Source: Vibrio inusitatus (GTDB taxonomy: Bacteria; Pseudomonadota; Gammaproteobacteria; Enterobacterales; Vibrionaceae). From it: DNA of 64,000 nt. The notes under the pieces are model-generated. The model saw only the letters and a list, made by a program, of their open reading frames with translations, made no database searches and was not told where the DNA came from. Shown piece after piece: positions 56,537 through 64,000 of this stretch; within the stretch, counting starts at the first letter, position 1; each line of letters opens with the position of its first letter. The position numbers and the translations under genes are program-made. Where the stretch lies: contig AP024879.1 of the NCBI GenBank assembly GCA_024346935.1, forward strand, positions 248,001-312,000. The letters are read 5' to 3'.

Positions 56537-56923
56537 ATGAAAGAATATACAATTCAGCAGTTGTCCGACTTAACGGAACTGCCAGTCAGGACCATAAGGT
56601 TCTACATCCAAAAAGGGCTAGTTGATAGACCGATAGGTGAGCGGAAAGGAGCTCGATACTCCGATGAGCATATTGCTCAGTGCTTAAAAATTAAGAAATG
56701 GACAGCAGCAGGCTTGTCCCTCGAAAAAGTAGCACAGGCACTAAGTGAACCACCAGCAGAAATACCCACACCACCGAAGGCTGTGGGCGAGGTGTCGATG
56801 AAAACTTGCATACATCTTGCAGAGGGTGTCGAACTTACTATTGATACCGACATTGCAAAGCTGTCAGCTAGTGATATACGAAGCTTGGCCAATACTATTA
56901 TTGAACAATTGGGAAATAGATAA
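56537..56923 (+). CDS. MerR-family transcriptional regulator
   Basis: The 128-residue protein starts at the ATG at 56537, with AAAGGTGG just before it; an upstream GTG at 56516 would lie on the promoter. The N-terminal winged helix has TIQQLSDLTELPVRTIRFYIQKGLV (split: TIQQLSDLTELPV and RTIRFYIQKGLV), the MerR DNA-binding signature, and YSDEHIAQCLKIK. The C-terminal part carries no obvious metal-binding Cys cluster (one Cys near residue 97). The signal is therefore unknown and may be a small molecule or protein. Its stop overlaps the next ATG by one base, so it probably controls the VIT/VWA gene. Confidence 0.88.
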   Translation: MKEYTIQQLSDLTELPVRTIRFYIQKGLVDRPIGERKGARYSDEHIAQCLKIKKWTAAGLSLEKVAQALSEPPAEIPTPPKAVGEVSMKTCIHLAEGVELTIDTDIAKLSASDIRSLANTIIEQLGNR

Positions 56924-58971
56924 TGAATTCAGTGACATCATCTCCATTGCAAGGAGCATCGATTGCTATCGATGTAAATCTTCCGTGCGCCTCGACTCGC
57001 TTAACGCAAGTTTTCATTAATGCCAGTGATAGTGTCATTGAAGCTGTTTATCAATTCCCGGTTCCTCGCAATGCTGTGCTAGGTGATGTGTCAGTGATCA
57101 TCGCGGGTGTGAGATACGAAGGCCAGGTATCAGCCAAACATAGAGCAGAGCAAACCTACGAAAAAGGTGTATCAGAAGGCAAGCGTAGTGTTTTAATTTC
57201 TGATCTTGGTGACGGGTTATATGAAGTCAATTTAGGTAACCTTGATGTAGAGGAAACAGCAGAAATTGAACTGTGCATCCATCAAATGATGACGTTTGAT
57301 AATGGTCAGGCTAAGTACTTCTTACCAACGGTTATTGCTCCTAAATATGGTAAAAGCAGACTCCGATTAGAGCACCAACCGATAACAAATGCTTTGGTGG
57401 AATATGCCTTTGAAGGGCAAATTAATATCCCAGCTGGCACAACACTTACTGCTGGCTCTCACAATTTAGATATACAGGCAGAGCAAGGCTTCTTCTTTGG
57501 GCATCTAGACCAAGATATTAGCTTTACCTTCGATGCAAGCGAGCTTAAGAGTCACGCCATTAGTGTTGAGCATGATGGTGGGTACTCTGTCATGGGGTGC
57601 GTGGCAACAAACGTGAGTTCTCATACCCACCGTAATGAACGAGCAGTACAACTGCTGCTGGATTGTTCAGGTTCAATGGGCGGTGTTTCAATGAACCAAC
57701 TTAAAGGGGGGCTTGAAGAGACGCTACTTGACGTATCTATGACGCGAAAGATCAACGTCATTAAGTACGGGTCTAGTCATCAGAGCTTGTTTTTAGAGCC
57801 AAGAGAGTTCTCGGGTGCCGACAAAGAGACTGTTTCGAAATGTGTGAGCCAATTGCGCGCTGACATGGGGGGAACCAACATTTATGGAGCACTTGAGACG
57901 GCACTGGATCAAGTATCAAAATCAGGCGTTGAAACAGATATCATCTTAGTGACCGATGGTCAGATCTGGGAAGATGAAGATGAAGATGAAGATGATTTTG
58001 GGCGTTTGGTAGAACAATCTGAAAAGCTGGGTGTTCGTATATTTTGCATTGGCGTAGGTTACGCTATCTCTGAGAGTATCTTGAACAGGTTGTCAGAGCG
58101 TACCAATGGTACTTTAAGTTTGGTTAACCCTCACGAGAATATGGCGAATGCGATATGTGATGTGATGGCAAAAAGTCAGTTCGGCGGAATGGCCGTGGCG
58201 ATGACTCTTAAGGGAGAACAGTCGGCATTTGTTAAACACCCTAGCTTTATCTACGGTCGTCAAATGGTACCATTTTTTGCAAGAAGCCTAGCGCATCCGC
58301 AAGCTGTGAGTATCGATATTGGTGAACAATCCCAAAGTATTGCTGTTACAACAGCTTCAAGTGGGACAAAGCAACCTGTTAAGCAGTTGGTCGCCAATAG
58401 TTATATTCATTCATTGTCGGAGTTAGAAGCGACGCAGTACGCCGTTTCGCAAGGCATTGTGAGTAAGTTTACAAGCTATGTAATGGTCAGCACAGAAAGT
58501 GTTGATAATGCAGATGGCATGCCAGATTTGAAGCAAGCACCACAAATGGAGAAGCGAAAAAGTTTCGCTCCATCACCGCAGATGAGTATGTCATTTAACC
58601 GAATGTCAGCGCTAAACTCTCCAATGCCTTGCAGTGAGGAAACTTGTCTAGATTTTTATGATGACCCAACCTCGGAAGTGTTTCAATGCGGTATCGATTC
58701 AGAACGTTTGGTGCTTGACTATATAGAACAATTGACGCAAATCGATCAATATCTAGATAGAAGGCACGCAAAAGCAATGCCTACTAAAGCTGTGTTATTG
58801 CTGTCGTTCCTCATTGCTAATGGCTTTGATATTGAAACACCAAACGAGAAAGTAGATGAAGCGCAATATTGTGCGTCCTTCTTACTTGAATTGGCCGATA
58901 GCCAGGGCTTTGAATTCTCTACTCGAGTAAAAGTGCTACTCGAATCTTTTAAGCAGCTAGAGAGTATCTAG
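56923..58971 (+). CDS. VIT and von Willebrand factor A domain protein
   Basis: The 682-residue protein has an N-terminal VIT domain (about residues 3-130; YQFPVP and a YEKGV helix). A VWA domain starts near 240 with an intact metal-ion-dependent adhesion site: DCSGS near 246, Thr in GGTN near 317 and TDGQ near 344. An acidic insert, EDEDEDED, follows near 350. The rest is beta-rich and then helical with no membrane segment. No signal peptide is seen, so this looks cytosolic, which is unusual for VWA proteins of envelope type and more like the MerR- or MoxR-associated VWA proteins. It is coupled to the MerR gene. A perfect hairpin follows eight bases after the stop. Confidence 0.9.
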   Translation: MNSVTSSPLQGASIAIDVNLPCASTRLTQVFINASDSVIEAVYQFPVPRNAVLGDVSVIIAGVRYEGQVSAKHRAEQTYEKGVSEGKRSVLISDLGDGLYEVNLGNLDVEETAEIELCIHQMMTFDNGQAKYFLPTVIAPKYGKSRLRLEHQPITNALVEYAFEGQINIPAGTTLTAGSHNLDIQAEQGFFFGHLDQDISFTFDASELKSHAISVEHDGGYSVMGCVATNVSSHTHRNERAVQLLLDCSGSMGGVSMNQLKGGLEETLLDVSMTRKINVIKYGSSHQSLFLEPREFSGADKETVSKCVSQLRADMGGTNIYGALETALDQVSKSGVETDIILVTDGQIWEDEDEDEDDFGRLVEQSEKLGVRIFCIGVGYAISESILNRLSERTNGTLSLVNPHENMANAICDVMAKSQFGGMAVAMTLKGEQSAFVKHPSFIYGRQMVPFFARSLAHPQAVSIDIGEQSQSIAVTTASSGTKQPVKQLVANSYIHSLSELEATQYAVSQGIVSKFTSYVMVSTESVDNADGMPDLKQAPQMEKRKSFAPSPQMSMSFNRMSALNSPMPCSEETCLDFYDDPTSEVFQCGIDSERLVLDYIEQLTQIDQYLDRRHAKAMPTKAVLLLSFLIANGFDIETPNEKVDEAQYCASFLLELADSQGFEFSTRVKVLLESFKQLESI

Positions 58972-58978
58972 CTTTACA

Positions 58979-59006
58979 GACGGTAAGAGCAACAGCTCTT
59001 ACCGTC
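58979..59006 (+). terminator. Terminator-like hairpin after the VIT/VWA gene
   Basis: GACGGTAAGAGC pairs perfectly with GCTCTTACCGTC across an AACA loop: 12 pairs. The T-run after it is weak (AATTTACG then TTTT). It probably ends the MerR-VIT/VWA transcript. Confidence 0.75.
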
Positions 59007-59028
59007 AATTTACGTGTTTTATACTGAG

Positions 59029-59169
59029 ATGACTATGATCAAGACATACATTGCGACGGATATTGAAGGCAAGACTGTGACAGTATCCGCTTACACGGAA
59101 AGTGATGCTAGGCAGCAAGCAGAGCAACTTTTAGGCTGGGGCCAAGTCGTTTCCATGAGGGAGCTATAG
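59029..59169 (+). CDS. Small hypothetical protein of 46 residues
   Basis: The short frame starts at ATG 59029 (ATG 59035 is the alternative) and ends at TAG 59167. It translates to a compact, well-balanced sequence with TYIATDIEGKTV, an SDARQQAEQLLGW helix and QVVSMREL. This pattern of a strand, helix and strand resembles a small folded domain more than chance reading. No membrane segment is present. Its start lies 23 bases after the hairpin that ends the previous gene, and its stop is 43 bases from the convergent lytic transglycosylase gene. The function is unknown. Confidence 0.5.
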   Translation: MTMIKTYIATDIEGKTVTVSAYTESDARQQAEQLLGWGQVVSMREL

Positions 59170-59212
59170 CCTCAAGATATTATCAATACGCGAGTGTTTA
59201 ATTCGATAGGTT

Positions 59213-60214
59213 CTATTGTTTGAGCAACTCGCGATACTCATGTTCTTTATCGACAACAGCGAGGACGTAGTGCCGTGTTTCAGCATAAGGGAAGCGGTTG
59301 GTTAACGACTCATAAATATCGTTGAATTGTTTATTGTTTACCGTATCAACTAGAGATTTAATCGAGTTGGTCTTAGTGAAGTGTTTTGCGACAGCACCAA
59401 TACCAGCATTATAGGCTGCAATGGATATGAGCAGCCTAGAGTGTTCCAATTCAATATCTTTCAAGTACTTTTCTGTCAGAATATGAAGATATGCTGAACC
59501 AACTTGTATATTTAATGTTGGGTTCATCAGTGACTCATTCGATATTTTTTGCCCATCTAAAAAGAAGTTAGAGACGTCAGCCGCTGCGCTTTTCTCCATG
59601 ATTTGCATCAGACCATAGGCGGGCGCTTTTGATACTGCATTTGGATTAAAGCGGCTTTCGTTGTAGATGATAGCGAGAATAAGAGAAGGGGGCACTTGCC
59701 ACTGTTTCGCCGACATTTTTATATCATCTAAATATACGAGAGCCTTGTTATCCCAGTATTGTTTTTGAGGGGTAATGCGTGTTGTGAGGATTCGCTCTCC
59801 CTTGCGAGAAACAACTTCCGTGGTAACACTGTTTGAATGTTGTGCTTCGACGATATCGTCGATTTGCTTTTTCACTTGCTTTTGATGTGATTGTTTGGCT
59901 ATTGATGAATCGTCAATAGTCTCGATGACGAGGGTTTTGTTTTCATAATCCTCTGTGGTTCGAGTTTGCAAGTCAGCTGAAAAATAAGTGGCGTATCTAA
60001 GCTTGTCCGTTCTAGTGTCAGCCCAGTGGGCTTTCGATTTAGCGACCTGTTGCTGATAATGTTTTTGATTGGCAGTAGATTGTGTTTGAAATTGCTCTTT
60101 AATAGTAGCTTGGGCATCTTGATAAGATGCACTACTTAGTAAAGGCAAAAGCGCTACCAGCGAGGCACTTAATTGAAATCCAACTTTTTTGGTGATTAAC
60201 CGGCTGATAGCCAT
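59213..60214 (-). CDS. Lytic transglycosylase (SLT family)
   Basis: The 333-residue protein has an N-terminal signal sequence (about residues 1-30). The C-terminal SLT domain has the catalytic Glu in NESRFNPNAVS near residue 189, GLMQI near 205 and AYNAG near 268. This is the MltC/Slt-type fold, which cuts peptidoglycan glycan strands with formation of 1,6-anhydro ends. The middle region is charged and helical. It starts three bases after the TraF-like gene, so the two are an operon. It probably acts in the periplasm in wall turnover. Confidence 0.9.
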   Translation of the reverse strand: MAISRLITKKVGFQLSASLVALLPLLSSASYQDAQATIKEQFQTQSTANQKHYQQQVAKSKAHWADTRTDKLRYATYFSADLQTRTTEDYENKTLVIETIDDSSIAKQSHQKQVKKQIDDIVEAQHSNSVTTEVVSRKGERILTTRITPQKQYWDNKALVYLDDIKMSAKQWQVPPSLILAIIYNESRFNPNAVSKAPAYGLMQIMEKSAAADVSNFFLDGQKISNESLMNPTLNIQVGSAYLHILTEKYLKDIELEHSRLLISIAAYNAGIGAVAKHFTKTNSIKSLVDTVNNKQFNDIYESLTNRFPYAETRHYVLAVVDKEHEYRELLKQ

Positions 60215-60217
60215 ACT

Positions 60218-61252
60218 TTATTTATCCCACAAGTAGCTGTAAGAAAGCCCAATTCGATCATCTGAAGAGTCAAATAATGGCTCCTCCCAAGAGGCTACAT
60301 CTAACGTATGACGGCCATAGCTTAAACCAATGCCAAATGATGTGACGTCATTGAAAATCTCGTCATCAAATTGTCGTAAACCAGCCCGTAGTGTTAACTG
60401 AATTCCGTCTTCAGTATCGGCTCCAAATATCGCCAACTCGCCACCAAAGCGATTCTCAACCACATTTTCAGAGCTGCTTAGTAAAAAATGAGATGAATCT
60501 ACATAATCGTAGCTGCCCGTTAGCATAGTCCCTACATCACCAAAGAACGTTGTGAGTCCAAGACTACCCGCTAAGGCGGTTTTGCTTGGTCTTACTATAA
60601 TCTCGCGTCCCCCGTTGAAGGAGCTTGATTTATAGCTAATTTCTGTTTGATAACTAGCACCAAAGTTGAACTGATACCCTAAGGCAGAATGAGAGGTTAA
60701 GGAAACCATATCTTGAGTAGACCATTTGTATCCAAAAGTACCACCAAACTCATAGTCATCGGTAATTGCATAGGTTGAACCTGCATCGACTTGAGCCATA
60801 TCACCGGTTAATCCAAAGTGATGATTGTTGGATTTAAATGCTAGACCTAAGCCAAGAAAATCACGCTGAATGTCTTTGAAGTTGGTGTACCAATAATCTG
60901 GGTCTTGAGTATTTTCGCGGGTTTGAATTGTGCTCGATTGGTAATATAAACCTAGAGCGAAACCTGTTTTGGTAAATAGTGTTGCGGCCGCGTAGCTAAA
61001 CTCTAGATCACCAGCGTCAATGCTATTATTTTCGTCGTTTCGTTTTCGAGTTTCTGCACCTTCGAACGTAAAATCGACAGCGTCTGTACTAACTCCAGCA
61101 AGGCCTGCTGGGTTATATATCCATCCAGTTCCATCATTGGATAATGAATGAAAAGCCTCTCCCATCCCTTTTGCTCTAATGCCTTCGGCAGTAGCAATAG
61201 ATGACGTTGTTGAGAGTGTGAGTAATGTCAATCCTTTAACAAACTTGTTCAC
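60218..61252 (-). CDS. TraF-like (TraF_2 family) outer-membrane beta-barrel protein
   Basis: The 344-residue protein has a signal sequence ending near TATAE. The mature part is a series of amphipathic strands rich in Tyr, Phe, Gly, Ser and Asp (FALGLYYQSS, HHFGLTGDM, RIGLSYSYLWDK) with an aromatic C-terminal residue pattern. It matches the TraF_2 'conjugal transfer protein' family, which is outer-membrane and FadL-like despite its name. No conjugation genes are nearby. It is transcribed with the lytic transglycosylase and away from the lipoprotein genes. Confidence 0.8.
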   Translation of the reverse strand: MNKFVKGLTLLTLSTTSSIATAEGIRAKGMGEAFHSLSNDGTGWIYNPAGLAGVSTDAVDFTFEGAETRKRNDENNSIDAGDLEFSYAAATLFTKTGFALGLYYQSSTIQTRENTQDPDYWYTNFKDIQRDFLGLGLAFKSNNHHFGLTGDMAQVDAGSTYAITDDYEFGGTFGYKWSTQDMVSLTSHSALGYQFNFGASYQTEISYKSSSFNGGREIIVRPSKTALAGSLGLTTFFGDVGTMLTGSYDYVDSSHFLLSSSENVVENRFGGELAIFGADTEDGIQLTLRAGLRQFDDEIFNDVTSFGIGLSYGRHTLDVASWEEPLFDSSDDRIGLSYSYLWDK

Positions 61253-61346
61253 TTGTACCTCATAATTTTATGGACATCTGTACAGTACATTTTGTAACAT
61301 ATCGTTATTGTTCTTAACAAGGTTTTAGCTTTTACAAGGAGGCAAA

Positions 61347-62297
61347 TTGCGATCTAAACCAGTATTGCGCTATAAAAAATATGAAGTAGGACTTCACTTA
61401 GTCATTGCCGCTCTTTTTCTTACTGGTTGTAGCACGTCAAATCCTCAATGCGAACAAGCTTACAAAGAGTCACTTGAAGCTCCTCCTGGCGTATTCAAAG
61501 AAGTGGGTATGGGAGCAACATTTGTCGAAGCGAAATATCAAGCTCTGGAAAGATTGGCTTACCAAAAAGAACTGCACATTTACCATCAGGTCGAAGTGAA
61601 AGAAATGATATTGGATGATTCGACCTCATCAAATGAATTTACTAGCGAGACAGAATTAACCTCCAACGCTCTGTTTAGAAACCCCTTACTTCAAAGCTAT
61701 TCGTGCGATCAAAATAGTAAAATGGTGGTTGCAACTGTAGATAGTCGAACACTGTCTCAAAGGTTGGCGGACGTAGAATATATTCACGACTCGATATCTA
61801 AGTGGTTTAAAGGTTCTAGTTGGATGCTAGTAAATCAAAACTATGCGTTTTCGTTGACGAGTAAAGAACGCATATTGCCCCTACGGGATCAGGATTTGTT
61901 GGATCTTTTTGATTCCCCAAACCCCAACATTAGTATTAATGGAAAGATGATTTGGTATGGAAAAAGGAGTGATAGGTACCAGATTAATATCGACACAATG
62001 AGCCCAATGCATAGTTTGATTAAACTGGGCGAAAATGGTCAGTTTGATGTGTTGTTTACGGATAAAAAAACACAATCTCACAAGTTCAAAGGTAAGGACA
62101 TTTTAAGGCACTTTGAGCAAGGCTCATCAACGTTATTTATGCTTGTTGAGCATAGGCAGCCCATTGGCCCGTTCTTACCCAATGTAGGAGATGTTCTTAC
62201 TCTCTCTCAGCAACAGGCAGCATTGTCTCGTTTTTCAAGGCAATGGCAGCTTAATGATTGGGATATAGGGACAGCACGGTATTACATCGCACAATAA
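61347..62297 (+). CDS. Lipoprotein, LPP20-like
   Basis: The 316-residue protein starts at TTG 61347, with AAGGAGG four bases before it. The lipobox LTGC near residue 28 follows a hydrophobic stretch, so the mature protein is lipid-anchored. The next part (GMGATFVEAKYQALERLAYQKE) is the LPP20-type sequence, in which aromatic and small residues precede a helix. A beta-rich C-terminal half follows. The function is unknown, but it is one of three consecutive lipoprotein genes with short gaps. Confidence 0.75.
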   Translation: MRSKPVLRYKKYEVGLHLVIAALFLTGCSTSNPQCEQAYKESLEAPPGVFKEVGMGATFVEAKYQALERLAYQKELHIYHQVEVKEMILDDSTSSNEFTSETELTSNALFRNPLLQSYSCDQNSKMVVATVDSRTLSQRLADVEYIHDSISKWFKGSSWMLVNQNYAFSLTSKERILPLRDQDLLDLFDSPNPNISINGKMIWYGKRSDRYQINIDTMSPMHSLIKLGENGQFDVLFTDKKTQSHKFKGKDILRHFEQGSSTLFMLVEHRQPIGPFLPNVGDVLTLSQQQAALSRFSRQWQLNDWDIGTARYYIAQ

Positions 62298-62308
62298 AGG
62301 AAGATGTT

Positions 62309-62866
62309 ATGAAAAGGATATTAGGATTAGCTTTAATTGCGTCGGCACTGACGGCATGTAGCTCGACAGAGGAAGTAGCAAAAGCAGACTGTGCGTTCCC
62401 TGATAAATCAGAAGCACCAAGTTGGTACTGTGAGAAAGCAACCTCTACAGCCCAGCCAAGCTATTTTTATTTAGGCTCTTCATCACTGAAAGCTGAACCA
62501 TCGACACAAGAGCGTTTAGCAGTGGCTAATGCCACAGTAAAATTGAGCCAAGAGCTTGATTCCAGCATTACTAGCTTGGTTAACGAGCGTGAACAAATCA
62601 ACACTAGCGCTGGCGTTAGTGTATCTAAAAAGTTTGTTGAGATTTCGAGCACGCTTATGACAGACACTAAGCTAACAGGGGTTCGTCAATATGAATCTGC
62701 AGTGGATGAGTCTGGGCAGATTTGGGTACTCGTCGGCATTTCTCAAGCTGACTATCTCGATATAAAACAGCGAGTTATTGCTCAGTCTATTGAAGACCTG
62801 CAGCAGCAACCACTGACTGATGCTGAGCAAACTGAAGTGTTCTCACTGAAGTCATTGCTGAACTAA
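62309..62866 (+). CDS. LPP20-family lipoprotein
   Basis: I chose the ATG at 62309, with AAAGGAAG before it, over an upstream in-frame start, because it gives a perfect lipoprotein signal with LTAC near residue 18. The 185-residue protein has the LPP20 sequence pattern: YFYLGSSS, then RLAVANATVKLSQEL, then a beta strand pair ending WVLVGIS. It lies 11 bases after the previous stop and nine before the next start. The role is probably outer-membrane structural. Confidence 0.82.
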   Translation: MKRILGLALIASALTACSSTEEVAKADCAFPDKSEAPSWYCEKATSTAQPSYFYLGSSSLKAEPSTQERLAVANATVKLSQELDSSITSLVNEREQINTSAGVSVSKKFVEISSTLMTDTKLTGVRQYESAVDESGQIWVLVGISQADYLDIKQRVIAQSIEDLQQQPLTDAEQTEVFSLKSLLN

Positions 62867-62875
62867 TATTGATTT

Positions 62876-63964
62876 ATGAATAGATGTAAGCTTCTGTTTT
62901 CTATACTGATGTTGTTCGTCCTTGCGGGGTGTGCAACTCAGTATAGTGACAATGAAAAGGCGTATGCTTTATATCAGAAAGGGGTCGACTCGTTTGAGAG
63001 TGGGCAGATATACAGTGCTCAGGATTACTTTAATGAGGCTAAGGCATACGTATCATCGGATACCTATCTTAAAATAGGCACTAAAAGTGAGTACAGCGGG
63101 ATGACCTGCGTAAAGCGCTGCACGTTTACTCGAAATGTTAGTGGTAATCACGTTGAATACAATCCCAACTACTATCTAAATGAAATTAAAAATGAAATTT
63201 ATGAGCAAGAAAAACGCAAAGAATTAGCAGGGAAAATGGAAAACGCGCCTAAGTTAAAGGTATTAATGAGGCTTGATGATACTGATGGCGATCGTACTCT
63301 TAACGCTGATGAAAAAGGAGTATTAACGGTACTTGTGACCAACACAGGTAAAAGTGATGCCGAGCAATTAACACTAAAAGCAAAATCGAGTTCATCTACT
63401 GTCGTATTTTCTGACAGTACTCAAGTGATTCCTGTTCTTCTAGTGGGGCAGAGTAAGAGGCTTACTTATCGAGTCACCAACTCTTTGCTAAGCCAAAGCA
63501 GAAAGGCAACAATTGCACTTTATGCGGAAGAGAAAGATGGAATACTTGAAGGTGATATTAAATCAAGCCTATCAATTCGAACGTCCAAATATCGCGCGCC
63601 AAAACTGACGCTAAAGCAAAAACCAAGTGCGAAGACCGTGGTTGCCGGAGACAGTACATGGCAAGTATTCCAGCTTTGTAATGGGTCTAGCTATCCAGCA
63701 CTAAACCTTCGTTTGTCCTTGACCAAACTGGATGTTGAGTCTGCCTATTCCAATATAGAACAGCGAGATATCCATGTTATTCCAGCCAAGGAATGTCGAG
63801 AAGTAGTAGCGCATTTCAAGCCTGAAGTTTCATTGAAGCAAGGGTATCGAATGAGAACAGCCTTAGTAGTTAATGACAGCAAAACCGAGGTTGCACACCT
63901 ACGTTTGGGAACTCGTGTTGATTACAGCGCAATGAGCGATGTCGAATTTATACAAGTGAAATAG
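62876..63964 (+). CDS. Lipoprotein with TPR-like start, EF-hand-like loop and beta domains
   Basis: The 362-residue protein has the lipobox LAGC near residue 19. After it, a helical stretch (NEKAYALYQKGVDSFESGQ) resembles a TPR repeat. A calcium-type loop, DTDGDRTLNADE, lies near residues 134-145 with Asp at positions 1, 3 and 5 and Glu at 12, as in EF-hands. The C-terminal half has two CARDB-like beta domains (VLTVLVTNTGKSDAEQL; VFQLCNGSSYPALNL). It follows the LPP20 lipoprotein. The next gene starts two bases after its stop. Confidence 0.7.
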   Translation: MNRCKLLFSILMLFVLAGCATQYSDNEKAYALYQKGVDSFESGQIYSAQDYFNEAKAYVSSDTYLKIGTKSEYSGMTCVKRCTFTRNVSGNHVEYNPNYYLNEIKNEIYEQEKRKELAGKMENAPKLKVLMRLDDTDGDRTLNADEKGVLTVLVTNTGKSDAEQLTLKAKSSSSTVVFSDSTQVIPVLLVGQSKRLTYRVTNSLLSQSRKATIALYAEEKDGILEGDIKSSLSIRTSKYRAPKLTLKQKPSAKTVVAGDSTWQVFQLCNGSSYPALNLRLSLTKLDVESAYSNIEQRDIHVIPAKECREVVAHFKPEVSLKQGYRMRTALVVNDSKTEVAHLRLGTRVDYSAMSDVEFIQVK

Positions 63965-63966
63965 TT

Positions 63967-64000
63967 GTGTTGAAAAAGCTGTTCAAAATAGTATCTATAG
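63967..64000 (+). CDS. Start of a further gene (partial)
   Basis: A GTG two bases after the previous stop opens a frame beginning MLKKLFKIVSI, which looks like the start of a signal peptide or lipoprotein leader. The window ends after 11 codons. No more can be said than that the envelope operon probably continues. Confidence 0.4.
   Translation, partial: MLKKLFKIVSI

Overview
The window looks like gammaproteobacterial chromosome, most likely Vibrio or a close relative. The grounds are moderate GC (low to mid 40s by eye), a yfhM-pbpC pair, a TraF-like outer-membrane gene next to a lytic transglycosylase, and LPP20-type lipoproteins. No rRNA, tRNA, CRISPR array, intact insertion sequence, integrase or replication origin was seen. 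The genus call is inference.

Bases 1-9556 hold an envelope-motor cluster resembling Zorya. It has the coiled-coil tail of a MotA/ZorA-like protein cut by the window edge, a short MotB-like protein, a possible EH-signature (ZorC-like) protein, a complete ZorA-like stator, and two paralogous MotB/OmpA-like proteins around an unknown gene. Two small paralogous acidic proteins and a membrane-anchored HExxH protein follow. This layout does not match the Zorya types I know and is a leading candidate for something undescribed.

Bases 9567-41852 are a packed anti-phage and restriction island, all on the + strand. It contains a type I restriction-modification operon (hsdR-hsdM-hsdS), an McrBC-type system, and a two-gene Druantia type III system (druH, druE). 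These are followed by a tightly overlapping operon with DrmA- and DrmB-like proteins, two SF1 helicase-like proteins and an unknown protein, then a RelE-like/UvrD fusion. No DISARM methyltransferase or DrmC phospholipase is present, so this operon is either a DISARM relative (possibly of the DISARM-related arrays described recently) or new.

Bases 42039-47676 are further accessory DNA: a membrane protein with a PD-(D/E)xK-like core, a convergent coiled-coil/OB-fold membrane protein, an SSB, a possible GIY-YIG protein, and a CARF-family (NE0113-type) CRISPR-associated protein with no cas genes nearby. The CARF gene is coupled by an ATGA overlap to a short upstream frame broken by an in-frame TAG.

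Bases 47876-64000 look like resident chromosome. They hold the alpha-2-macroglobulin and penicillin-binding protein 1C pair, two unknown membrane-associated proteins, a MerR-regulated VIT/VWA operon, a TraF-like protein with a lytic transglycosylase, and a run of lipoproteins that continues past the window edge. The right edge of the defence island therefore lies at about 47.7-47.9 kb; its left edge is outside the window.
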